Of a DNA stretch of 64,000 nucleotides, positions 17,579 to 24,955 are shown piece after piece. Location of the stretch: positions 1,488,001-1,552,000 of the forward strand of contig CAVPRX010000001.1 of assembly GCA_963708115.1 (NCBI GenBank), read 5' to 3'. Within the stretch, counting starts at the first letter, position 1, and each line of letters opens with the position of its first letter. The position numbers were made by a program, and so were the translations under genes. The notes under the pieces were generated by a model that was given only the letters and a program-made list of their open reading frames with translations, was not told the origin of the DNA and searched no databases. This stretch comes from VRUE01 sp963708115 (GTDB lineage Bacteria > Actinomycetota > Thermoleophilia > Solirubrobacterales > 70-9).

Positions 17579-17599
17579 TGTCGCCAGACTACTTCTGGA

Positions 17600-19102
17600 C
17601 TAGAAGAGGGACGCGCCCGCGTGCTGCGCGAACTCAACCAACGGCTGAGGGACGATCCCGAAGAAGACCGCGCCCGCCGCGGCGAGCAATGCCGGCGCGA
17701 CGAGGTAGGGACGGCGGCCGGCCTCGGGGTCGATCGGGTCGGCCTCGGGAGAGGCGCCCGCGATCGCGGGCGTCGCACCGGGCGCCGTCTCGTCTCCAGG
17801 GCGCATCCACATCGCCGCCACGACCCGCAGGTAGTAGGCGAGCGAGATCATCGTGCCGACGGCGATGAAGACCGCGAGCCAGGTGTAGTCGCCTTCGACC
17901 AGCGCCTCGATCAGATAGAGCTTGCCGATGAAGCCGACGGTCGCCGGCAGGCCCGCCAGCGCCAGCATCGAGATCGTCAGCGGCCAGGCGAGCAGGGGCC
18001 GCTCGCTCCCCAGCCCGCGCACGGCGCGGATGTCGTCGCCGAAGGCAGTCTCGCGCTCGCGAGCGACGATGACGCTGAAGGCGGCCAGGTTCATGAAGAG
18101 GTATCCGGCGAGGTAGAAGACGATCGCGTTGACCCCCGCTTCGCTGGCGACGACCAGGCCGCCGAGGATGTAGCCGGCCTGGGCGACGCCGGAGTAGCCG
18201 AGCAGTCGCTTGAGCGAGTCTTGGCCAAGCGCGCCGACGTTGCCGATCACGATCGAGACTGCCGCGAGCACTGCGAGGGCCGGCTGCCAGTCGCCCGCCT
18301 CGCCGATCAGGGCAACGTCGAAGAAGCGGACGAAGACGGCGAACGCCGCCGCCTTGGTCGCCACGGCCATGAAGGCCGTGATCGGCGTCGGCGCGCCCTC
18401 GTAGACGTCGGGGGTCCACTGGTGGAAGGGGGCGATCGAGGTCTTGAAGGCGAGCCCGACGGCGACCAGGCCGATGCCGACGAGGACGAGCGGGTCGCCG
18501 AGCAGGCCGGCGTGGCCGATGCCGGCGGAGATGCCGAGGAAGTCGGTCGAGCCCGAGCCGCCGTAGAGGAAGGCCATGCCGTAGAGCAAGGTCGCCGAGC
18601 CGAGCGAGCCGACGATCAGGTACTTGAGCCCGGACTCGAGTGACTTCTCACGGATCATGTTGGTCGCACAGAGGATGTAGAGGGGGATCGAGAGGGTCTC
18701 GATCGCGACGAAGAAGCTGACCAGGTTCTGCGCCTGCGCGAGCAGGACCATGCCGAGCACGGAGCCGAGCAAAAGCGCGTGGTACTCGCCCGAGCCTGCC
18801 TGCTCGGCGGCCGGCTCGCGGATCGAGAGCAGGACGGCGAAGGTCGCCGCGGCGATCGCGATCAGCGAGATCGAGATCGCCAGGTCGTCGAGGCGGAGGG
18901 CACCGGAGACGAGGTTCGTCGGATCGTTCCAGTTCCAGATCAGGAGGCCGGCGGCGCTCGCCAGCGCGATCAGGGTCAGGCCCGGGGCGGAGCGCTGCAG
19001 CGGCTTGATCACGGCGCTGAGCAGCACGACGCAGACCGCTGCGGTCAGCGCAATGACAGGCGAGAGCGCCGCGTAGTCGATGTGGGGAGCGTCGAAGGTC
19101 AT
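17600..19102 (-). CDS. nuoN: NADH-quinone oxidoreductase subunit N
   Basis: 500 residues and about 14 membrane helices of the Mrp antiporter-like type. Conserved features include the proton-channel helix around VGLAFKTSIAPFHQWTPDVYEGAPTP and the broken-helix region with LLGYSGVAQAGYILGG. As the outermost but one membrane-arm subunit it carries one proton channel of respiratory complex I. It is the last gene of the operon. Its ATG overlaps the nuoM stop as ATGA. The C-terminal stretch has a hydrophilic insert (RPGDETAPGATPAIAGASP) before the last helix, which varies in actinobacteria. Confidence 0.97.
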   Translation of the reverse strand: MTFDAPHIDYAALSPVIALTAAVCVVLLSAVIKPLQRSAPGLTLIALASAAGLLIWNWNDPTNLVSGALRLDDLAISISLIAIAAATFAVLLSIREPAAEQAGSGEYHALLLGSVLGMVLLAQAQNLVSFFVAIETLSIPLYILCATNMIREKSLESGLKYLIVGSLGSATLLYGMAFLYGGSGSTDFLGISAGIGHAGLLGDPLVLVGIGLVAVGLAFKTSIAPFHQWTPDVYEGAPTPITAFMAVATKAAAFAVFVRFFDVALIGEAGDWQPALAVLAAVSIVIGNVGALGQDSLKRLLGYSGVAQAGYILGGLVVASEAGVNAIVFYLAGYLFMNLAAFSVIVARERETAFGDDIRAVRGLGSERPLLAWPLTISMLALAGLPATVGFIGKLYLIEALVEGDYTWLAVFIAVGTMISLAYYLRVVAAMWMRPGDETAPGATPAIAGASPEADPIDPEAGRRPYLVAPALLAAAGAVFFGIVPQPLVEFAQHAGASLF

Positions 19103-20598
19103 CGTTTGGCCAGCTGGGCTTGTGGTGCCGGACCGCGGGTCGCGGCTGCGACCGATTCCTGAACCGAGGTGTCGGTGCGTTTGAGGATCAGCTGTGGGTA
19201 GAGGGCGAGGCCGATGATGCAGAGGACGAGCGGGACGAGGACGAGACCGTCACGCAGCCCGATCTCACGCGAGGCGATCCCCTCCGGCCTGCGGTTGTGC
19301 ATCGTCCGCTGGTAGAGGCGCAGCGCGTAGTACGCCGACATCGCGACGCCCGATATCGCCACGAAGGCGAAGACGATCTTCGTCTGGAAGAGGCCGTTGA
19401 GGATGTAGAACTCGCCGATGAAGTTGGCCGAGCCCGGCATCGCCAGGGTCGCCAGGGTGACGATCAGGAAGAGCGCCGCCAGCACCGGGGCGCGCATCGC
19501 CATGCCGCCCATCTCGCGCAGGTCCTCGCTGCCGCCGCGCTCGGCGAGGATCGCGACGATGATGAAGAGCGGTGCGACGACGAGGCCGTGGTTGACCATC
19601 TGCAGCACGGCGCCGTCGGCGCCATCGGCGCGCAGGGCGAAGATGCCGGCGGTGATGAAGCCGAGCTGGGCGACCGAGGAGTAGCCGCCGATCAGGCGGA
19701 TGTTGGTCTGGGTGAAGGCCATCACCGAGCCGTAGAGGATCGAGGCCAGGGCGACGATCAGCACGACCTCCTGGAACTGGACGGTCGCAGCCGGGAAGAG
19801 CGGCAGGACGACGCGCAAGAAGCCGTAGGCACCGACCTTGGCCAGCACGCCGGAGAAGACCGCCAGGACCGGCAGCGGGGCGGCGCGGTAGGCGTCGGGC
19901 ATCCAGCCGTGCAGGAGGAAGGCGGGCATCTTGACCAGGAAGGCCGCGGCGAAGAACCAGAAGATCCATTGCTGGCTGCCATCGCCGACCGGATGCTTGG
20001 CCAGCTCGGCGATCGAGAAGGTGATCTGACCCCCGTCCGCGGCAATGATCGCGGTGGCGATCGCCCCGACCAGCATCAGCAGCGAGCCGATCAGGGTGTA
20101 GACGATCATCTTCAGCGTCGCCGCCGCAGCGGTCGGGCCGCCCTCGCGATCGCTGCCCCAGGCGCCGAAGAGGAAGTAGAACGGGACCAGCATCAGGTCG
20201 AAGAAGAGGACGAAGAGGAGCAGATCCTGGGCGACGAAGGCCCCCAAGGTCGCGGTCTCGCCGAGCAGCATCATCAGGAAGAAGAGGTGGGGGCGCTCCT
20301 GCTCACGGAAGGCGGCGAAGGCCGTCCCGCCCAGCCAGACGACCGCGGTCAGCAGGACCAGGAAGACGTTGAGCCCGTCGATCCCGAGGCTGTAGTCGAC
20401 GCCGAGGCCGGGGATCCAGTTGACGTCGACGCTGTCCTGCAGGCCGGCGGCGCCGGAGTCGAAGCCGGCGAGCAGGGCGATCGCGATACCCGCCGTCACC
20501 ACGGTTCCCAGCACCGCCCACCAGCCGGCGAAGCGCTTGGGCAGGAAGAGGCCGAGGAGGCCGAAGGCGAGGGGGGTCCAGAGCAGCGAGTTGATCAT
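19099..20598 (-). CDS. nuoM: NADH-quinone oxidoreductase subunit M
   Basis: 499 residues from ATG 20598 (MINSLLWTPLAFGLLGLFL). It is an antiporter-like membrane-arm subunit of complex I with about 14 helices. Key blocks are FLVKMPAFLLHGWMPDAYRAAP (channel Lys and His) and LIGGYSSVAQLGFITAG. It forms a proton-pumping module between NuoL and NuoN. The start overlaps the nuoL stop by four bases and its stop overlaps nuoN, so translation is coupled on both sides. Length and motifs are normal for the family. Confidence 0.97.
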   Translation of the reverse strand: MINSLLWTPLAFGLLGLFLPKRFAGWWAVLGTVVTAGIAIALLAGFDSGAAGLQDSVDVNWIPGLGVDYSLGIDGLNVFLVLLTAVVWLGGTAFAAFREQERPHLFFLMMLLGETATLGAFVAQDLLLFVLFFDLMLVPFYFLFGAWGSDREGGPTAAAATLKMIVYTLIGSLLMLVGAIATAIIAADGGQITFSIAELAKHPVGDGSQQWIFWFFAAAFLVKMPAFLLHGWMPDAYRAAPLPVLAVFSGVLAKVGAYGFLRVVLPLFPAATVQFQEVVLIVALASILYGSVMAFTQTNIRLIGGYSSVAQLGFITAGIFALRADGADGAVLQMVNHGLVVAPLFIIVAILAERGGSEDLREMGGMAMRAPVLAALFLIVTLATLAMPGSANFIGEFYILNGLFQTKIVFAFVAISGVAMSAYYALRLYQRTMHNRRPEGIASREIGLRDGLVLVPLVLCIIGLALYPQLILKRTDTSVQESVAAATRGPAPQAQLAKR

Positions 20599-22604
20599 GA
20601 GCTGCTCAGCAGGAAGTAGAGGGCGAGCCCGGCGAAGCCGGCGATCAGGAGCAGCGCGTAGCTGCGCACGAAGCCGCTCTGCACGACGCGGACGATGGCG
20701 CCCGCCTCGCCGACGGTCTCCTTGGTGCCGGTGACGAGCCCGTCGACGACGAAGCGCTCGAAGGTGTTGTTGGCGAAGCGGCCGATCGCGAGCGCAGGCC
20801 GGACGATGAGGAAGTCGATCGCCTCGTCGAAGTACCACTTGTTGACGAACAGCAGGTAGGCCGGGCGGAGGCGCGCGCGGAGGAGGCCCGGCAGCTCCGG
20901 TCGCGCGACCCAGAGGACCCAGGCGAGCCCGATCCCGACCAGCGAGATCACGGCGCCGATCGCGAGCCCGCGCCACTCCTCGCCGACCGTCGGGTGGATC
21001 TCGCTCAGCGGCACGTCGGCGAAGGCCGGGTCGAGGAAGCCGAAGAGGACGTTGTCGACGCCCGGCACCTGGATCAGCCCGGCGAAGAGGGCGCCGACGG
21101 CGAGCACCGCCATCGCAACCGCCATCGGCTTCGACTGCTCGGCGATGTGGTGGTGGGCGCCGGGGAAGCCGACGTCGGCGTCCTCGAGCTCTTCGTTGGC
21201 CGGGTTGATCGCCGGCCCGTGGTAGAGCTCGCCCGTGTCGATCAGGTGCTGGGCCTCCTCGCAGGGCTTGCCGGGCAGCACGCGGAAGATCAGCCGGAAG
21301 GTGTAGAGCGCGGTGAGCAGGGCGCCGACGTAGCCGCCGATCGCCATCCAGGTGTACATCCCGCCGCGCGCCTCGGCGTAGGCGAGGATCGAGTCCTTGG
21401 AGAAGAAGCCCGAGGTGAGCGGGAAGGCGGCCAGCGCGAGGCCGCCGATCACGAACATCAGCGAGGTGAAGCGCATCGCCTTCCAGAAGCCGCTCATCCG
21501 GTCGATGTCCTGACGGTTCGCCATCGCCGAGATGATCGAGCCGGCGGTCATGAAGAGCAGCGCCTTGAAGAAGGCGTGGGTCATCAGGTGGAAGAGGCCC
21601 TGCGCGTAGGCGCCGATCGAGACGCCCATGATCATGTAGCCGATCTGGCTCATCGTCGAGTAGGCGATCGCCCGCTTCAGGTCGGTCATCGTCAGCGCGA
21701 TCGTGCCGGCGATCAGCAGCGTCGCCAGGCCGACGAAGGCGGCGATGTCGGCGGCGGTGGGGGCCAGATAGAAGAGGACGTGGGTGCGGGCGATCAGGTA
21801 GACGCCGGCGGTGACCATCGTCGCCGCGTGGATCAGCGAGGAGACCGGCGTCGGGCCCTCCATCGCGTCGGGCAGCCAGGTGTGGAAGGGGATTTGCGCC
21901 GACTTGGCGAAGGCGCCGACCAGCAGCAGCAGGCAGATCGCGGTCACCGTCCACTCGCCGCGAGCGAATACCTCGGGGGCTTTGGCGAAGACCTCGCCGT
22001 ACTCGAAGCTGCCCAGCTCGCGGAATATCAGGAAGGCCGCGAGGACGAGGCCGATGTCGCCGACGACGTTGATCACAAAGGCCTTCATCCCCGCCCGGGT
22101 CGCCGTCGTGCGCCGATACCAGAAGCTGATCAGCGCGTAGGAGGCGAAGCCGACGAAGGCCCAGCCGACGATCAAGAGGACGAAGTTGCCGGCGAGGACC
22201 AGCAGCAGCATCGAGAAGACGAAGAAGTTGAGATAGCTGAAGAAGCGGTGGTAGCCCTCGTCGGACTGCATGTAGCCGAACGAGTAGAGGTGGATCAGCG
22301 TCGATACGCCGGTGACGACGAGCAGCATGAAGACCGAGAGCTGATCGACGTAGATGCCGAGCTTGATGTCGAGCCCCGCCGCGCCGGCGTAGGTCCACAG
22401 CGAGGAGGCGTGATGGCGCGCCTCGGCGTCCTCGCCGAGCAGGCCGGCGAGAGCGGCGATCGCGCAGACGAAGGCGAGGCCGATCGCGGCGGTGCCGATC
22501 ATGCCCGCGACGCGCGCCGGGATCGCCCGGAAGGAGAGGCCGATGACGATCGAGCCGAGCAGCGGCAGCAGCAGGGCCAACCAGGCCCAGGTGGTAACGC
22601 TCAT
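20595..22604 (-). CDS. nuoL: NADH-quinone oxidoreductase subunit L
   Basis: 669 residues, the distal antiporter-like subunit of complex I with about 16 helices. VGAFAKSAQIPFHTWLPDAMEGPTP carries the channel Lys, and DLKRAIAYSTMSQIGYMIMG follows. The extra C-terminal region includes the long lateral amphipathic helix that braces NuoM and NuoN, then a final transmembrane anchor (LLIAGFAGLALYFLLSS). A hydrophilic stretch after residue 440 (CEEAQHLIDTGELYHGPAINP) is typical of actinobacterial NuoL. Four-base overlaps link it to nuoK and nuoM. Confidence 0.97.
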   Translation of the reverse strand: MSVTTWAWLALLLPLLGSIVIGLSFRAIPARVAGMIGTAAIGLAFVCAIAALAGLLGEDAEARHHASSLWTYAGAAGLDIKLGIYVDQLSVFMLLVVTGVSTLIHLYSFGYMQSDEGYHRFFSYLNFFVFSMLLLVLAGNFVLLIVGWAFVGFASYALISFWYRRTTATRAGMKAFVINVVGDIGLVLAAFLIFRELGSFEYGEVFAKAPEVFARGEWTVTAICLLLLVGAFAKSAQIPFHTWLPDAMEGPTPVSSLIHAATMVTAGVYLIARTHVLFYLAPTAADIAAFVGLATLLIAGTIALTMTDLKRAIAYSTMSQIGYMIMGVSIGAYAQGLFHLMTHAFFKALLFMTAGSIISAMANRQDIDRMSGFWKAMRFTSLMFVIGGLALAAFPLTSGFFSKDSILAYAEARGGMYTWMAIGGYVGALLTALYTFRLIFRVLPGKPCEEAQHLIDTGELYHGPAINPANEELEDADVGFPGAHHHIAEQSKPMAVAMAVLAVGALFAGLIQVPGVDNVLFGFLDPAFADVPLSEIHPTVGEEWRGLAIGAVISLVGIGLAWVLWVARPELPGLLRARLRPAYLLFVNKWYFDEAIDFLIVRPALAIGRFANNTFERFVVDGLVTGTKETVGEAGAIVRVVQSGFVRSYALLLIAGFAGLALYFLLSSS

Positions 22605-22900
22605 CCGCGCAGCTCCCTCAGCTCATCGACGTCGAGCGGCAGCTTGCGGCGGAAGATCGCGACGATCAGGCCGAGGCCGACGACGACCTCGCAGGCGGCG
22701 ACGACCATCACGACCAGGGCGAAGACCTGCCCCTGCTGGTTGCCGACCATGCGGCTGAAGGCGACCAGGGCGAGGTTGCCGGCGTTGAGCATCAGCTCGA
22801 GGCAGAGCAGGATGACGACCGGGCTGCGGCGGATCAGGATGCCCATTGCACCTACTGCGAAGAGGAGGGACGAGAGGACGATGTACCACTCGATGCTCAC
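22601..22900 (-). CDS. nuoK: NADH-quinone oxidoreductase subunit K
   Basis: 99 residues from GTG 22900. Three membrane helices include LLFAVGAMGILIRRSPVVIL and CLELMLNAGNLALVAF, with the conserved membrane Glu in LELMLNAGN and a second Glu in ACEVVVGLGL. Both take part in proton transfer in the MrpC-like core of complex I. The GTG overlaps the nuoJ stop (GTGA) and the stop overlaps the nuoL ATG (ATGA). The size is normal. Confidence 0.96.
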   Translation of the reverse strand: MSIEWYIVLSSLLFAVGAMGILIRRSPVVILLCLELMLNAGNLALVAFSRMVGNQQGQVFALVVMVVAACEVVVGLGLIVAIFRRKLPLDVDELRELRG

Positions 22901-23415
22901 GCGGACTCGCCCTCTCGATTGCGACCGGCGAGCACGATGGCTCCGACAGCTGCAAGCAGAAGGAGGATCGAGCTTGCCTCGAAGGGCAGCAGGAACTTTT
23001 CGAGCAGGAGGTAGCCGATGCCTGCGGGGTCGCCGAAGCCTGCCTTGACGTCCGGGCCATCGGTGCCGAGAGCTATGAGGGATGAGGCCAGGACGGCGAT
23101 CGCCAGCTCTATGAAGATGGCGATGCCGAGCAGGGGGGCGATGAATTGTTGGCCGGGGATCGGCTCCCAGGCCGACTCCTCGCTGCCGCCGACGTAGGCG
23201 ACGACGAAGACGTAGAGAACCATCACGGCGCCGGCGTAGACGACCACCTGCGCGGCGGCGATGAAGGCCGAGCTGAGCAGCAGGAAGAGCACAGCGAGCG
23301 AGAAGAGGTGGATGATCAGCGCCAGCACGCTGTAGAAGGGGTTGCGCATCGCGACGACGCCGATCGCCCCGCCGAGGGCGCCGATCGCGGCGACGAAGAA
23401 CAGCACCGCTTCCAC
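22897..23415 (-). CDS. nuoJ: NADH-quinone oxidoreductase subunit J
   Basis: 172 residues from GTG 23415, which directly abuts the nuoI stop. Five membrane helices. The hallmark third helix VYAGAVMVLYVFVVAYVGG contains the Tyr/Gly pi-bulge seen in family members. It is a core membrane subunit that couples quinone chemistry to the proton pumps. After helix four there is a short loop (LGTDGPDVKAGFGDPAG) and a last helix (SSILLLLAAVGAIVLA). Its stop overlaps the nuoK start. Confidence 0.95.
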   Translation of the reverse strand: MEAVLFFVAAIGALGGAIGVVAMRNPFYSVLALIIHLFSLAVLFLLLSSAFIAAAQVVVYAGAVMVLYVFVVAYVGGSEESAWEPIPGQQFIAPLLGIAIFIELAIAVLASSLIALGTDGPDVKAGFGDPAGIGYLLLEKFLLPFEASSILLLLAAVGAIVLAGRNREGESA

Positions 23416-23960
23416 TTACTCGCCCTCCGCTTTCAGCGGCGTGCGCTCGAGCGGCTCGGCGAGCAGCATCTCCTTGGTGAAGATCAGGTTTTCGCGGTCG
23501 TAGTCGGCCATCTCGTAGTCGTGGCCCATCGTGATCGCGTCGAAGGGGCAGGCGATCTCGCAGTAGCCGCAGAAGATGCAGCGCGAGAGGTTGATCTCGT
23601 AGACAGCGGCGTAGCGCTCGCCGGCCGAGACACGGTCGCCGGGGATGTTCTCGGCGGCGACGACGCGGATGCAGTCGGCAGGGCAGGCGGCGGCGCAGAG
23701 CGAGCAGCCGACACACTTCTCCAGGCCCGTGTCCTCGAACTTGTGAAGTTTGTGGCGGCCGCGGAAGCGCGGGTAGACCGGCGTTTTCTCCTCGGGGTAC
23801 TGGATCGTCATCGGCCCCTCGATCAGCCGCGCCATCGTCGTCTTCAGCCCGCGCAGCGTCTCGCCGAAGGCGCGGTAGGCGCCGCCGACCCCCCCGGCTC
23901 CGGCCCGCGCTGGACCTCGACCACGCTGTCGTCCTTCAGGTAGGGGAACTGCTCGCTCAT
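23416..23960 (-). CDS. nuoI: NADH-quinone oxidoreductase subunit I, frameshifted near the start
   Basis: The main frame has two 4Fe-4S motifs, CVGCSLCAAACP and CIFCGYCEIACP, the TYKY signature carrying clusters N6a and N6b, plus TIQYPEEKTPVYPRFRG. The expected start is ATG 23960 (MSEQFPYLKDDSVVEVQRG), overlapping the nuoH stop as ATGA like other junctions here. That start is in a different frame, broken at a run of seven C/G (23889-23895). One extra G, or two fewer, would give a continuous protein of about 180 residues. A TTG at 23967 in the main frame could start an alternative product. Sequence error is most likely. Confidence 0.88.
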
Positions 23961-24955
23961 AGGACAACCACCAGTACCGCGGTGACGAGAACGTTGAGCG
24001 TCGCCAGCGGCAGCAGCACCTTCCAGCCGAAGCTCATCAGCTGGTCGTAGCGCAGTCGCGGCAGCGTCGCCCGCACCCAGATGAAGAAGAAGACGAGACA
24101 GAACATCTTCGCCAGCATCCAGATCGGGTCGAGCCAGGCCGGCCCCGGGCCCATCCAGCCGCCGAGGAACATCGCCGAGGCAACCCCGCAGACCACGATG
24201 ATCTCCAGGTACTCGACCATCAGGAAGCTGCCGAAGCGCATCCCGCCGTACTCGGTCATGAATCCCTGCACGAGTTCGGCATCGGCCTCCGGCATGTCGA
24301 ACGGGGTGCGGTTGGTCTCGGCGAATCCGGCCAGCATGAAGATCAGGAAGCCGACGAACTGGGGGATGACGAACCAGATCGCCCCCTGTGCCTCGACGAT
24401 GTCGACCAGCGAGAGCGAGCCGCCCATCATGATCACGCCGAGCAGCGCCAGGCCCATCGAGACCTCGTAGGAGATCAACTGAGCAGCGCCCCGCATGGCT
24501 CCCAGCAGGCTGTACTTCGAGCCCGAGGACCAGCCGCCGAGGAGCAGGCCGTAGAAGCTGATCGAACCGACGGCGAAGAAGTAGAGGATCCCGATCGGGA
24601 CGTCGATCCCGTAGAGGCCGACCCCGTCCTGCACGTTGCCCCAGGGAATGATCGCCAGGGCCATCACACCGGAGAGGACCGGCAGCAACGGCCCGAGCAC
24701 GTAGAGCATCGGGATCGCGTTGGCCGGCCGGAAGCCCTGCTTGCTGATCAGTTTGAAAAGGTCCGCGAGCGGCTGCAACAGGCCGAACGGGCCGACCCGG
24801 TTGGGCCCGTAGCGGTGCTGGAAGCGGCCGATCAGCTTCCGCTCCACGACGGTCATGATCGGCACGATCCCGAAGATCACGGCGAAGATCACCAGCGACT
24901 TGAGGACCATGATCCAGGTCGCTTCGACGAACTGGGTGTCGGCCAGTGGGATCAC
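23957..24955 (-). CDS. nuoH: NADH-quinone oxidoreductase subunit H
   Basis: 332 residues from GTG 24955, which overlaps the nuoG stop (GTGA). Eight helices. The quinone-cavity landmark sequences are ERKLIGRFQHRYGPNRVGPFGLLQPLADLFKL and LAGFAETNRTPFDMPEADAELVQGF, with the Glu and Asp residues that form the entry of the proton channel. This subunit docks the hydrophilic arm on the membrane arm and forms the quinone chamber with NuoB and NuoD. A longer reading upstream would intrude into nuoG and was not adopted. Confidence 0.96.
   Translation of the reverse strand: MIPLADTQFVEATWIMVLKSLVIFAVIFGIVPIMTVVERKLIGRFQHRYGPNRVGPFGLLQPLADLFKLISKQGFRPANAIPMLYVLGPLLPVLSGVMALAIIPWGNVQDGVGLYGIDVPIGILYFFAVGSISFYGLLLGGWSSGSKYSLLGAMRGAAQLISYEVSMGLALLGVIMMGGSLSLVDIVEAQGAIWFVIPQFVGFLIFMLAGFAETNRTPFDMPEADAELVQGFMTEYGGMRFGSFLMVEYLEIIVVCGVASAMFLGGWMGPGPAWLDPIWMLAKMFCLVFFFIWVRATLPRLRYDQLMSFGWKVLLPLATLNVLVTAVLVVVL

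Noticed and set aside
16748..18643. Long open frame of about 630 codons antisense to the AEC transporter and nuoN
   Set aside because: Product is Arg/Asp/Glu/Gln-rich low-complexity sequence typical of the complement of high-GC membrane genes; nuoN on the other strand has full family motifs.
20994..23048. Long antisense open frame across nuoL, nuoK and nuoJ
   Set aside because: Same low-complexity composition, no ribosome site and no recognisable domain; the opposite strand is certain.
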